64,000 nt of DNA from Lingula anatina (GCF_001039355.2 NW_019775702.1:528697-592696); one strand, 5' to 3'. Counted from the stretch's first letter, positions 1-38,677 are shown. The notes: generated by a model from the sequence alone, not told the origin. Program-made: numbers and translations.

Positions 1-540
1 AAAAAGTACATAAATAATAACATAGTTATGGGTTTGAAAAGAATGTGTTTAGTAGGATGTATTTAAGGCTTCTCTTGTGTATTTATAATGTGCAAGCTCA
101 CCATATCGTGGTCTGTTAGAGCTACAAAAATGAAGCATCAGCTCATTTTATTCTACAACTTCAGAACGAAAACTTTTAATTCAGTTTCAAACTCAAGTAG
201 GTCTATTTTAACACATTTTTCATCTTTCTGGCCACTAAGATAAAATTCAAAGGAAGTAAACCGAGTAAACGGTAGGGGACTATTATTTATTCATTGCATT
301 TTCACTTCGAACGGACAAATTTGTCTACTGGAGTAGCCTACATGCATTTTACAGGAAGTAATTTTTTTACTGTAGTCTAGCCTTTAAAAGATGAAATTTG
401 GTTGCACATCATAGTGTCTCATAAAACCGGGGGTAATTCCTGTATTGAATTTACAATGCAAATGTATTGTCGTAGAAAATTTCACTGTTTGTAGAATATC
501 GTAGGTCTAAGTCATAAAAACTGCCAAATTATTTTCACGG
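1..540. other. Upstream flank, no gene seen
   Basis: AT-rich sequence before the first recognisable promoter/5'UTR exon of the DNAJC14 homologue. I see no coding exon, RNA gene or clear repeat in it. The proximal part presumably holds promoter sequence, but I recognise no TATA box. Confidence 0.4.
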
Positions 541-609
541 GGTAAACGAGATAATACGAGATCTCAAAATGGCTGCTCAGGCAGTACGCGAGGAAGCGTG
601 AAGGAAAAG
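541..609 (+). promoter_or_regulatory. DNAJC14: Putative first (5'UTR) exon and YY1-like start region of DNAJC14
   Basis: The segment AAAATGGCTGCT at 566-577 resembles the YY1/initiator motif often found at start sites of TATA-less animal genes. It is followed by a good splice donor (AAG|GTAAAT, exon end 609). The next exon begins just before the DNAJC14 start, after a TTTTCAG acceptor at about 1197-1203. The ATG at 569 opens an 11-codon frame (with stop) ending at 601, so it would be an upstream ORF and not the protein start. The exact transcription start is not visible. Confidence 0.5.
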
Positions 610-1208
610 GTAAATCTCATATTTTGACGGTTGTATTCTTTTGTTTTTTTAAGTTAAGAAAGAAAATATACAATGGTGAATGTTTGTTTGAAAATATGTT
701 CACTAAAAAGTGGACATGCTTATCTAGACCAACACCAGACGCTGCATTGCCGATAAAGTCGAAAGTTGAACAACTTGTCTACGACAAGTTCGTAAAGTTG
801 GTCCCAAGTGGATAAGTTGATTTTATTAGAAGATAACACTTTTATGTCTATTTTATGCCTTGCTGTAGTTTGCAGTGAACATAAAAATATTACTGAGAAG
901 AGTGTCATGTTTGAAAATAAAAATTCTGAAAAATACGTCAGCTATCATATTTTCTGTATAGTTAATGAAATGATAATAAATGTTTTACTATATATATAAA
1001 TGTGTGCATGAGAAACTTATTAACTTATGAGAGATATCCATCTAGTTGTTAACAGCTAACAGTAACCACAAGGCACATTTAAACCATTGTGACGGCATCT
1101 GAATATTATTGGTTTCATATACTGTTGTGGTAATTGTTGCTAGTCCTGTGTGGAAATACAGATTAAGTGTTATATAATATTGTGATATCTGTTAGTATTT
1201 TCAGAGTG

Positions 1209-4200
1209 ATGGATCACAAGCCAGGTGATCGAAGGAGGGCCAACACATTCCCTGTGCCCACTGAATCTGAACCTGTACCCACAGTGCCAGGATTTGAAGA
1301 AATTTTGAAAGAACTTGCCAGAAATGGTCCAAATTATGACTTTAGTGCTCCATGCAATACCCCAGCTAACCCCCAGGAAGGTTTGCCTGAGAATTATCAG
1401 TCCTGGTCCACAGTGACTGATGACAGCCCGAGGGGGAACTTTGGTTTTACTGCCAGTGGTGGGCTGGATTGGGACTTTCTTTCTCAAAATGACAGTTTTA
1501 ATCAAGCTGCCAACACTGCTTCTCCTTCCAATTTCGCAAGCTATGAGGACTTTTTGGCTTCTCTAAGCCAAACCAGCCACAGTGAGGCCATGCCAGAGGT
1601 ATCCAGTGACCAAGGTTTCTATGGTTTCTATGGCACATTAGATGGCTTGGGCTCAGGAACAGATTTCTTGCCTGATGCGGTGCAGGAGGGCAGAGACTTG
1701 TACGCTAGTGCCTTGCATCAATGGAATGCTACTGCTGCTGCAACATCACAACAACCTAGGAGTACATATGACCCATTTGGTACCTCACCCATCCTAGGCA
1801 GTGATGGTTTAGGCAGGATGTCCCCGGTGGCCTCTGCAGGCTCTCCAACTCACTCCAGTACAAAACCTACCTATTCTGATGTGGCCAAAAACAAAGCACC
1901 AGGGCCAGCACCGCTAAAACATCGGCGTAGTGAACCAGTCATGACACCAGCCAGAGACACAGAGCCCTCAGTGCCTCCTCCAGGGTTCAGACGGGCCAAG
2001 CCACGCCCTTTCTTCCCTACCACCAAATTTAAAGTAGGGTCAGTTGATAACAAAAGTGCTCCCAGCCCTGACTCTAAGTATGGCCTAGACAGCTTTCAGG
2101 TGCCCCCATCCCTGGTGAAGGAGGTGGCCACTGATAGTGTGTCTAGCAGTCGTAAAGGGAGCAGCAGCAGCCAGGCCAGCACAACCAGTGGCTTGGATGA
2201 TATCACCCTGGGGAAACCGTTTCAGAATGGGAGGACTGACACAGGCACTAAGGAAGATCAGAGGGATACAGGGGGCAAGAGTAAGAGACCAGGTGGTAAA
2301 GATAAGAAAGAAGAAAGACAGGGTCGTGGTAAACAGAACTCCTTGGTGTCTGTTAATTCCATTGATAAAGAGGAGACTCTCCTCAACAATAGGGCTTCCA
2401 CTACACCTTCAACAGGTCATGGACCTAAGACAAGTTCTACTTATATAAATAATGATCTGCGCAACTGGTCAGATTCCAAGAAGCAGAAGAATGCATCCAC
2501 CAGCTACAACGAGACTGAGTCTTCCTCTCCTAGTGAGACTACTCGCACTGGTGGGGGGTCTAGGAAAAGTGGGACAAGCTCAAAAAATAATGTTAACAAT
2601 GAAAATACTGGTCGTAAAAATAGAAAGCAGAAGAAGGAGCACAATCCTATAGGTGAGAATGATTTTAACATTAGCAGATGTGTGAAAACATATTTTTTTA
2701 TTTAAATGTAGTAAATTTGAACCAAATGCTAAACACTTTATAATTTGGTTATGGAAAATTATAGAATATTTTGTTATCGTTATCTACATTTGAGTATTTT
2801 CTTTGAATCCGTTCTTGACAGGTAGATATAGTGTTTTGTGTTTACTGATTTAATATTCTAGTTGCCATTATGTGGAACCAAAACTCTATTATTTTTTATA
2901 GCTCTTTTTTAGATGAATTATCATGTTTAGGTAGATATGTGATTAGTTAATATAAACTCTGCAGGAGCATCCTGTAAACATGTTTTCCTGCATCAGGCTA
3001 GCACACTGCACAGTGATCATAAGTATTTTCATATCTGGTAATTAGTAGCTAATTGAGGAAGAGGAAGAGGAAGACCAAAGCTGTGTCACATGGAGTTGGT
3101 TTATTTTCACTTGATTAGACTAATATCACGTAATAGCTGAATAGTACATTTACAAGTTTGAAGATACTTCAGACATTAATATCTGAAATAAATGTGTGTG
3201 TATATGTATGTTTGGTTTTAAATTGGAGTGCCTTCTTTGATAAGGAACATGAGCACAATTTTTAGTCTCTCCTGGCTTTAAGTGCATTTTCAGGAGAAAT
3301 ATATTATATATCTGTTGTCTTTTCATATGGGATTTACTTTGGGGACATTTCCTATGGACAGTAACAGTGTTTTGTACCTTCCCTTTTAACTTTCTAGGTC
3401 ATATTTACTGATTGTTTTATTTTGATATGAATACTAGGCAAAAGATGTTGAAGTTTCTTCTCTGTTTAAATGAATTCCTCTGTGTCTAGTTGCATCATGG
3501 GGCAGGCGGGGAGGTATGGACAGATAAAGGGTGCGCGGAAAAAAGGCCTATTTTTCTCTATTCATTATTACCACTATAGAGAGAACTAGGAATTTAACAC
3601 TGCCAAGGTAGATGGGGAGGAAGTTGGGCTTGGATACCCTGCAGTGGGTGGGGTAAATGAGGACGCACACACTATTAACACATATTTGCCTGCTGTAGGA
3701 GGTTATATCAGTGTATATCAGAGGTTGATAAGGAGTTCTATAAAACGACTGATGTCCCACATCTTTAAGGCCGCTGGTGCAGGTGTTATGGTTAATTTGC
3801 AGGATTGTTCCTATAGCAGTGAGGCAACATGTCAGATGCTAAATACTTGGATGGATATCTGTAGGATTTGTATAGCTTTTCATTGTTTGCAAATTTGTGT
3901 TGTAATCATGTGTGTAAAGTATTAAAATGATACTTTGATATTGGATTCATAGTTGTTAAAGAAAGTTTAAAAAAAATCGCTACCATATTAAAATGTTTGA
4001 AGATGATAAGTACCTTCAGGTGCATAGCTAGGCTAAAATTCCCTACTTTTTGTATTGAGTTTTTAACTTGGCAGCTGTGGAGGTGGGGGGAAGGGGGGGG
4101 GGAGGGTTGGGGAGTTGGTTGGCCCCCTTTGCTTATGGCTGTATGGGGGTCCTCTCCAGGAAAATTTTGCAAAATTAAACTTAAAATGATGTTAAGTTTA

Positions 4201-7200
4201 ATTTAAAGAAGAGAATGGAAACCCTGCAAACATTTTATTTTCAAAATGTGCACAAAACAAATCCACATTTAATTCAGTTAGAAAAGTAAGAATTTGGATG
4301 TTGAATCGTCAAGAATTTAAGTTATGTGCACATAATTCCCCTTTATTTTGAATGATAAAAAGAATTGCCATAAAAATTAGAAATATGCAAGAACATTTAT
4401 AAATACAGTAATCTACTATTGAGCAGGACAAGGAAAAGTCATTTCTTGTTTAAAATGGGTCCCTTGGCGTTAATCATATACATTCCTTTATATTTCTATC
4501 AAAAAAAAATTTTTTTGTATTTATGCATGTATGCTCACTGCTTATGAGTGTACATGTAGCTACACCCTGGCCTGTGTTGTTTGACTGATAGCCTTGTCCA
4601 TGCCCCATAATAATCTTGGTTATAAGTGACTTTGTGAGGCCCGTTAGATGAGGATGATAACATGTTATTTTTTTGCTATAGATAGAGAAGGATTTCAGTT
4701 GCCTTCTAGATGGGGCTGATAACATGATGCCTTTAGCTGTAGATAGAGAAGGATTTCAGTATATGCTGATTTTGAAACCCATTTTATTTTCAGAAGTGAA
4801 CCTTTTATAGACTAATAGTTGTGATGTGGTCATGTTTGAGAGATAATTAGAAGATATATCTTTTCTTTTGAATTAGCACATGTATATGCTAAAATGTTAA
4901 AAGGCCTTTTTGGGGAGTTGATGAACCTAATCAGTATTTGACCTACTTATGGTAAATATTCAGCATTATAATATCCTTATTTAGGCGTTGTTATTTGTTG
5001 CATGTTGATATTCAGGATCCTTAATACAAAATGGGAAATCCAGTAAAAGCATAAACTATGCTTGTTTTCATTGTAAGTTATTTCTACTAATGTCTATGGT
5101 GTCTTCATATGGCTGCCTTCACCATCAGTTCTTTAATTTGCCATTTCTTCATTTTTCACATTTCCATGCATATTTATCAGACTCTGATTCTTGTTCTTCT
5201 GTTTTAATATAATAGTTAAAAATTGAAATCTCCCGGATTGTGCTTGTATACATCTGACCAGTTTACTGAGCCCTAGGTGGTATCTGGAAATATCTATGTG
5301 TATGTGGCTCTCCCAACCATGAATATGGCTTGTGGTCTTGTTGCTGTGGTGACAAAGGGTTTGATGGACAGGTTCCGATATGGTAAACATTAGAGGTTTG
5401 AGCAGATTGAATATCCTGATAATTATCAAATTTGCCTAAGAAAGTCTGAAGTACAGGGTTTATATCTGTGGTAAATTATTATATTTGAGGGGACTGGCTG
5501 GGGAAAGGTTGTGATCTATGAAATGTTATTTTTCAAGTGACTGGCTGGGGAAAGGTTGTGATCTGTGGAAAGTATGAGGTGTTATATTTCAGGTAACTGG
5601 CTAAGTAAAGATTGTGATCTATGCTATGTTATATTTCAGGTGACTGGCCAGGGAAAGGTTGTGATCTATGCTATGTTATATTTCAGGTGACTGGCCAGGG
5701 AAAGGTAGTGATCTATGCTATGTTATATTTCAGGTGAATGGCCAGGGAAAGGTAGTGATCTATGCTATGTTATATTTCAGGTGATTGGCCAGGGAAAGGT
5801 AGTGATCTATGCTATGTTATATTTCAGGTGATTGGCCAGGGAAAGGTAGTGATCTATGGTGTGTTATATATTTCAGGTGACTGGCTAGGCAAAGGTTTTG
5901 AGCTTGGGAAATGGGCTGTGACAGAAGCCTTGCTTTGGGTGCTGGTTGCCCTCATGGTGCTATTTAGACTGGTCTGGCTCATGTAAGTATCGCCTCTACA
6001 ACTACTCAGTATTACTACAACTTCTACATATTAAAAAAAAATTTGTTAGTTTTCCATATTTTGGAACGTGATAAGTTCACCAATATGATGTTGGATGAAG
6101 GAGGATAGACATGGTAATCAAATAGAATATTTTCAAAATACACAAATCTTAATGATTTAATTTCAGAGTAAGTAATGTCTCATTCTACGTGTCAGTTGTC
6201 TATACTTGCATTTGGACATTTGTGACAAATAAAGTAAAGAAACGTTGGAAATGGTGGGGCCGAGGGCAGGATGGAACATCACAGTCCCATACACACATTG
6301 GCCTGGAAGAAAACATACAGCTGCCAACCACAGGTGAGCTATTTATGTACACTTGGAGGTTATACTGCCTTCAGGAGGATGGTTATTTTCAGTTCAGTAT
6401 CTCTTAGTATAGATCATTATGGTTTTCATATTTAGGCTGATAATTTAAGAAGAGGCTGTGTGCTAACAAAATGGCAAATATTTTAACCTAATTTACATGT
6501 TTCCATTTTATACTCAGCATTGACCAAGTGCCTGCATAATATTGGCAGTGTTGGAAAGGGGAGGGGGTTGTGTTCAAACAGACATGGGTGTCACTTGTTA
6601 AGTAGCAACAAGTGAGTGCAATCTGATTGCCTAATAATGTGATAGAGGTTTGAAAGCTCATTAGTAAGTGCAGTAAAATTAGGATTTTAAAGAAAACAAA
6701 CAGTAACAAACCAGTGTAAGACAATAACCCACAACCTACCCTCATCGTCACTCTGACCAAAACCTTTGCTCACATTCCACACAGAATGCAGATAAGCCAC
6801 ATCCTAATGCAGTTTTCTTCTGGCAAATGTTTAAGCAGACCTACATGTCAAGTTTGACTTATTCTTTTGGTTATCATTTTCATGCATACCACTCCCATTT
6901 GACCAACTTGGTCAGTATAAAAAAATGAATAAATAGATATAAAATAAATAAATAATGATAAAATTAATAAAAGTAGTAATAAGTTTTGCACACTGTTCAA
7001 TATAGCTTTCATGTGTGGTTTTATGTCTCTAATGATGTGATTGTGGGAAATGAAATTTCAGGTGAAGAAGCAATGAAAAGACTTTTAGCTTGCAAAGGGA
7101 AGGATCCATACAGGTAAACAATTTTAGCAGTATATTTCTTGTGAAGATTGGTTACACATGGTTGTGTGAGGTGCGACTGTGAATTGGTGAAGGTGTGTTA

Positions 7201-10026
7201 ATTGCAACAGTAGTAGAACTCAAAGTGTTTTGATTGTAATTGCTATGGATTTATGGAGTTCAGTGAGTTTTTTCTTTGGAGGGATTTTTACTTGCCAATT
7301 ATCTGTTTTAGCATTCACAATAAATTATTCTTCACATTTGCAATTTGCGAGTAGCCAGTATGGAGCATTCTCTCCTCCCCCCCCCCCAAAAAAAAAAAAA
7401 TGTAAAAAGTAAGTTTGGTGTAGTGTTGTGGATATGCTTTCAAAGAAAGATATTTTATTAGTGTTTTAAGTTAATGCTCTATTTTTTATTAGTATTTTAG
7501 GTTTACGCTCAGATGTGTCTGATGATGAAGTGAAAAAATACTACAAACGGCAGGCAATACTAGTTCATCCAGACAAGGTACAGTTTCATTGGATTTATAC
7601 TGAAAACAGTTTACAGTTGCTAATGTGTAGACTATTTTTCAGTTTTATCCCAGTCTTTTTGAATTTGATCTTTGGACTATTTTAAAAAGGAACCCAAAAC
7701 AGCAGGTTAGATTTCTAGTGATTTGTGTTTCTAGTTGAAATATGTCAACTACCAGAAAAAAATGGTAAAGATTTATTTATCATGTTTATGATGATTAACA
7801 TTTTATTGAAGTTTTTAGTTTGTTTCATTTAGAGAAATGGCGTTTTATATTGGAAGAGCTGTCTGATAGTCATGATTTTATTTCAGAACAAACAACTAGG
7901 TGCAGAGGAAGCTTTCAAGATACTGGGACATGCTTTTGAGATTATAGGAGAACCGGTAAAAAATTTAATTTGGTTAAATAACTATTAAAAGGTTAATAGA
8001 TGGATTACAGTCTTGGTTGTATTTTGCATTTGTTGGTGTTTGCCTTTTTTACATTATCATCTTATTATGTAATGGAAACCAAAACCAGTGTATGAATTAA
8101 GCACTCATACCTGCATCAACACATCAGAACCTGCCTAAAGGAATGCCCTTCCATCCATTCTGAATATCTCTGGTGTCAATAAGATTCTATAAGCACATTA
8201 TTTTGGTCATATTTACTAGGAAAGAAGAAAGGCCTACAACGACCAGACTATAAAGTCCAAAGAGATGGAGGCTGCAATGGTAGGGTGTTTATACATGATT
8301 TAAGAACTGAAATTGATGACTGTTGCAAGAAGAAATACTATAGAATAACAACAGTGAAAAAAAGAAAAAGGTTGATGACAATAAAAGAACTAGTACTTTT
8401 GTCAGCCAAAATGATTTTTGAACAGAGAATAATCTCAGAAGTAATAATTTATTTAATTTTACAGAAAGAATTCACTGATCTGTTGTCCAAGTTGCATGAA
8501 AAAATGGAAGAGGTGAGTAGAAAATTCTGTAGTAGATGTGTTTCAGTAATTCCAGGATGTAAGTGTCTATAAGGGTTTACTTGAATTTATACATGAGCAT
8601 TGGTTTTTAACAAACAAAAAAAAATAATAATAAATAAATATAAAATAACGGACATTGAACTTACACTTGATATTTGAAATGTTGTGCCCACTTAAAATGT
8701 TCTGTATTATTTCATTAGGCCGCCAACTTGATGCGCTGTGATCACTGCGGAGGCAAGCATCGTCGCTACCCTGTGAACCGTCCGTGGTATAGTGCTCGTT
8801 ATTGTGATAGATGCCAGGCACACCACTCTGTCAAAGAGGTAGGTTTGTTACACACCACTCTCTAAAGGAGGAAGACTGACTGCACTCCACTCAGTGTTAA
8901 ACACATATTACTGAAGTCGGTTGATTGTGTACCACTTTGATGAGAAAATAAGACTTCAATTTTTAGTATTCAGATTTAACATTATGATGTCCAGTAACAG
9001 TGTGTCTACATTAAATAGTGAATAAGACTTTATGTTTGCAAGATGCTAAAAACTTAAGGACAACAGTGGAAGCATGTCATGAAGTTCTACGAGTTATAAT
9101 GCTTGTGTATGTATCAGTTTTACTTAATTTAAAGTGTATGTTGTTCCAGGGTGATGTTTGGGCCGAGACTACCTGGTTAGGATTCAAATGGCATTACTAT
9201 GCATGTATGGAAGGTGCAGTGTACAACATCACAGACTGGGCTGCACACCAGGTATTACTGTGTCCTTTCACTCTACATTCTTGTTATATTGAAAGCCCCA
9301 GATAACAATCTAAATGTGAGACAAATTGTACAATCACAAACTGGCCTATAGGTTATTATTATTATTATTATTATATGCACTAAACACGGAACATAGATTG
9401 AAGAGAAGGGGGTAGTGTACTATATACAGATAAGGTGGCATCACAGATATTTCTGTTTTGGAATTGTATCTTAATTTTATACCATGGAATGGCATTTTAC
9501 ATTTACCAAATACCAAACTAAGTTTGTGTGTATGTTCCCTATCCAACACATCTTGTACTGTGAAATTTCATCTTTTCAGATGGACCACTTTAAACACATT
9601 CAGGCTAATGCTCATCACGTGTTCTACAAACTGCAGACTGGTGCCAACAGACAGCAGACGGCCTCTGTGGGGAATACAGGGTAATATAATTATCTATCAT
9701 GTAATGTATGTTTTGCATAAAAAATGAATCACATGAAAGTAGAAAGAAAATGAAAGAAAGCTATTTTAGCTGATACCTTATTTGATAAAATGTCAAGAAT
9801 CTTGGTATATGATGTCTTGGATACACATCACTGCAGGCAGCCAGAACTTCTAATATACATGTTTTACTTCAGAGAAGCTGAATTGGAGGACTTCTTGAAC
9901 CATTTGTTTCACAAGACTAGTGGTGGCCGGGATGTTCCCAAGCCAAGTGGCAGTCAGAACAGCAACCAGGCACAGCAACCGGATGTGAACACTTACAAGA
10001 AGAAAAAACGCAAGAGAAAGCACTAA
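1209..10026 (+). CDS. DNAJC14: DnaJ homolog subfamily C member 14-like co-chaperone
   Basis: Twelve coding exons: 1209-2652, 5877-5982, 6167-6333, 7062-7113, 7493-7577, 7887-7955, 8220-8279, 8465-8512, 8719-8838, 9150-9251, 9580-9680, 9873-10026. All have GT-AG borders with matching phases, giving about 835 residues (human DNAJC14 is about 700). The start at 1209 follows a splice acceptor directly and has a G at +4. Residues 1-481 are Ser/Thr/Lys-rich and probably disordered. Exons 2-3 encode hydrophobic stretches (ALLWVLVALMVLFRLVWL and VSFYVSVVYTCIWTFV) likely to be membrane segments. The J domain lies around residues 592-655 with the HPD motif (ILVHPDK) that stimulates Hsp70 ATPase. A zinc-binding CDHC/YCDRC pair and the C-terminal Jiv90-type region follow (GDVWAETTWLG, ITDWAAHQ). 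The tail is basic (KKKKRKRKH). The known family member is an ER-membrane co-chaperone assisting receptor export, so the same role is inferred here. Confidence 0.93.
2653..5488 (+). other. DNAJC14 intron 1, no gene seen
   Basis: Large intron without recognisable exons. It holds a two-copy direct repeat of roughly 60-90 bp around 4625-4760 (two matches of ATAGATAGAGAAGGATTTCAG-like sequence preceded by GATAACATG). Homopolymer tracts near 4083-4103 are also present. The tandem array before exon 2 is listed separately. Confidence 0.5.
5489..5880 (+). repeat. Tandem array of ~47-bp units, each carrying a copy of the DNAJC14 exon 2 splice acceptor
   Basis: About nine copies of a unit containing GACTGGCCAGGGAAAGGT-like sequence. 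The last seven each carry a TTTCAG acceptor, with AG ends at 5592, 5639, 5686, 5733, 5780, 5827 and 5876 (spacing 47,47,47,47,47,49). The final acceptor (5876) gives the correct reading frame into exon 2. The unit is made of the 3' end of intron 1 plus the first ~27 nt of exon 2, so the array arose by amplifying a splice site. Units become more degenerate upstream. Confidence 0.88.
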
Positions 10027-10934
10027 CTCAACACACCCTAACTACACGGCTTAGCATTGGAAACATTTTTCATTTCCTTCATAAACTGGACACTGCAAAC
10101 AAGTGATTTTTTACGTGCCTCTATTTTTCAAATGCACGCCTAGAAATTATAAAGGTATAACATGAAAATTTAACTTTTGATTGTTACAGCAGATCATGCA
10201 ACCTCTGACATAAGTTAGTGCTCATTGGTTTTGAATAGATATCAAGTCCGAAGAGGCGTACATCACAGTTTCTATGCAAGCATACTGTTAATTAGAACAT
10301 GAAAAAGATAGTATTATTTTGATCAGTTGAGCCAAGCTGGGGCTCTGTGAAATATCAGAAAGGATAAAGACGTTGTTTGGAGATCAAAAGTTTGATCCTA
10401 CTCAAGGTATATGGTGGACTGCTTGATAACCACGTCTCAAGCCAGAGATGAATTAATGTTGCATATTAAAAGGGCGTAGTGTACTACTCACATTTTTATT
10501 TTCAGGTTGTAATTGGTTCCTTGATTTTAATGAAAACATTCGATTTTATATTCACATTACAAAGTCAACTAATCACAATAATAATCTTGCAAAATCAGTT
10601 GAAATTTTGTTTACACAATTTTGGTTTGTTTACAAACATTTGTACCGCAGAGACTTTTATAAAATAGTAAACAAGGTACAAAAAATAAGAATCTGTCTCA
10701 TTTTCATCTATCCATGGTGCATTATATGCCATTTTCCTGCTCAACCTGCATCAAATCAACTGTGACAAGTCCTTGTCCAGCAATCAGCAAAAACTTTAGG
10801 GACTCTTCTTTGAGAATTGTTTGATCTCTTATAATACAGCATCATTTCAAATGAGAATAGCCTTTTCTTTTGGCGCAATGTACCCATTAAGAACTGCAAA
10901 TGTTTTTCTTTTCTTTTTAATGAAGATTCTGATG
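10027..10934. other. Convergent 3' flanks of DNAJC14 and POLE4
   Basis: AT-rich sequence of 908 bp between the DNAJC14 stop and the POLE4 stop, presumably both 3'UTRs. A TTTATT at 10495-10500 reads AATAAA on the - strand and could be the POLE4 polyadenylation signal. No other gene is evident. Confidence 0.45.
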
Positions 10935-12085
10935 TCATGATTCTAAAGCTCCTGAAATATATCAAGTAGGGATAATTTTCATTATTCAGATGAACACTGA
11001 ACTGAAATGAGACTTCAGTTTAATGCGGTAATCAAATATTTCTAGTATCACGGTAGTTTAAAACTGTTTCATGTGGTTTTAAGACTCGATAGCATTCAAA
11101 GTACAAGCAGTTTGTCACTTTCATCACCAGAAATAATTTTTGCCATCATTCCCCATAAGTTTTCTGTTCACCATAACTTGAAAATGATACTAACCTTCTA
11201 GAAAAGCAAGTCCATCAACACTGTCTATTGCTTGTTCTGTAAATAAATAAACAATGTTATTCAGTATGCTGGAAAATTTAAATCTGTGCAAACATCTGTT
11301 TAACCATATGCTTTAAATAACATATTACTAAAATACATTTAAGAAAAGAGGCCATACCCAAATCTTTCTTCTGTACAGTTTTCCTTTTGCCTTGTGCTGT
11401 ATATAGGTATGCTTCTTTGGCAAGATTTCCCACAAATAATTCCTGAAAAATCACCTAAGTTTAATAAATTATTCCAAATTTTACAAAGCAGTATAAATGA
11501 AAACGAATGGCTTCTGCAGAAGAGCCGTCTATAATTATAAAAAAATTAAACAAAGATAAGATGTCCATAGTTCTCAAATAAAGTCCAAAACAATCTGTTT
11601 CGATCCAGCATGAAGTCATAGTAATTGTAAAAAAAAAACAACTAATTATAGTTATGAACTTATGGTACATGTATAAGATGCTCTACTAGTAAACACATTG
11701 AAAATATTTTGGTCTTTTCACATTAAGCGCTGTATCTTACCGTTACCACTCCAATATGTTTTGCGTGATTGACAATAGCCTGACTATGGCAATAGAAAGT
11801 CAGTTAAAAGAATAATCTTATTACTGTCTACTTTTACTATTTCCATTACATTTGTCAATGTGTTCCATTAGAATTGTCAATGTGTGTACCCACCGTTGCT
11901 TTGGCTATCGCAACCACCGCCTCTTGACTGGCAAGGGTAACATCTGGATCCCATTTCATTAAACTTTTTATTCTAGCCATAGGGATTTTTACAACACGCT
12001 CTGACCTATCAGCATTTTGTTCTTGCTGGCTGTCCTTGTCAACTGTGTTTTCTAAAATTTCCGAGTCCTCTTCACTTCCCGCCAT
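10935..12085 (-). CDS. POLE4: DNA polymerase epsilon subunit 4-like histone-fold protein
   Basis: Four exons on the - strand: from the ATG at 12085 to about 11893 (…VAIAKAT); around 11443-11358 (ELFVGNLAKEAYLY, TAQGKRKTVQKKDL); about 11235-11204 (AIDSVDGLAFLE); and 10951-10935 (GALES, stop TGA). The phases join cleanly at the last junction (one G carried, next exon GAGCTTTAG). The core motifs IPMARIKSLMKWDPDVTL and AKEAYLYTAQGKRKT match the histone fold of POLE4 (Dpb3-like). POLE4 pairs with POLE3 in DNA polymerase epsilon and binds DNA and histones during replication. The acidic N-terminus (MAGSEEDSEILE) and the ending FLEGALES, close to the usual family end, support a complete small protein of about 120 residues. 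Borders of exons 1 and 2 are approximate. Confidence 0.9.
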
Positions 12086-12305
12086 TGTTGATAGTACGCA
12101 CCTGTTGAGCTAGTTTCAAATAATATATTAGTTTCGTATAATATTTAATTTGATTGTTTGTGGTTATATCCCCTTGAGTATCTTAACTTGCTAGAATACT
12201 TGTCGATAGTTTTATGTTTTATCGCTTTTAAATTGATATTGTTATGGATCCCTAATATGTAAACTAAAGCACGTCCAACTAGTAGCTTCATATTATGAAT
12301 GTTTC
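12086..12305. promoter_or_regulatory. Putative bidirectional promoter between POLE4 and CCDC17
   Basis: Only about 220 bp separate the POLE4 ATG (- strand) from the first ATG of the CCDC17 5'UTR exon (+ strand). Both starts sit in a YY1-like ATGGCGGG context (CAATGGCGGGAAGTG on the - strand; GATGGCGGGCAGTG on the + strand). No TATA box is evident. The head-to-head arrangement implies a shared promoter, which is an inference from spacing and motifs. Confidence 0.6.
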
Positions 12306-12372
12306 ATGATGGCGGGCAGTGTAAACAAATAAAACATCGACAGCTGATAGTGCAAGCGTTCAGGCTGAAAGG
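12306..12372 (+). promoter_or_regulatory. CCDC17: CCDC17 5'UTR exon with short upstream ORF
   Basis: The YY1-like ATGATGGCGGGCAG is followed by a donor GG|GTAAGT (exon end 12372). The next exon starts at 13191 (CATTTCAG|CTGCAAC) and contains the CCDC17 ATG at 13198. The ATGs at 12306/12309 open a very short frame ending in TAA at 12330-12332, so they form an upstream ORF in the leader. The transcription start is not determined. Confidence 0.55.
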
Positions 12373-13197
12373 GTAAGTATGGCTATTTTTCGTATTGTTG
12401 AAGAAGTGAAGAAACAAATTGAAAATGTAAAGATTATTATTGCCTGTCTCGTTTCTTTGCCTCTCTCAAACCCAGTTTAAGGTCTTACGTCGAAACGCTT
12501 TGGCACGCAGAACTGAAGTCAAGTCTGAGGAAACCTGTGGCTGGTCATTACGTGAATGCCGACTGTCTGCAGATAAAAAAAACTTACAAAAAACCTTTGG
12601 AAGGAATAGGAAAACATGAAGTTTTCTTTTTGCTAACAGAGATCTTTGGCTTTCTAAGCCTCTGTTTAATATAAGTAATAAGTTAAATCTTTTGATATTG
12701 TTGAATGGTGAGTTTTGAAAAATATCTTTTATGTGAATTGAGAATAAAAACTTTTGTTGTCATTGAAAATCTAAAATACATTAAGCACTTACATACCATG
12801 TAGGGGAAATATATATTTATCAAATTATAAAAGAATAAATAAAACCCTTTAACAAAATATTAAATTTGTATTCTTATTGTTTCTATCGCAGTTTGGGTTG
12901 GATTAAATATTTGATAACAAAAATATTGAATTTGTATTCTGATTTTTTTTTTTGCAATTTGGGATAGATTAAATATTTGACATGTCATTGTAATTTCCAT
13001 TCTGATAAGCTGATTTACAAGATTGCTAAGAATTTCATGTCATGTCTTTCATAAATCCCCATCAAACACATTGTATTGCAGACTACTAATGATTTTATAT
13101 GCAAGATGCATCAGTAGCTTATTACGATATCAAGGGTGTCTAGTCACAAAAGGTAGAAGGTATATTTGAAGCCTGTCATAAACATTTCAGCTGCAAC

Positions 13198-38677
<25,480 letters not shown>

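Noticed and set aside
1167-1208. An earlier in-frame ATG at 1167 as the DNAJC14 start
   Set aside because: A TTTTCAG acceptor lies between it and the ATG at 1209, so the earlier codons are intronic.
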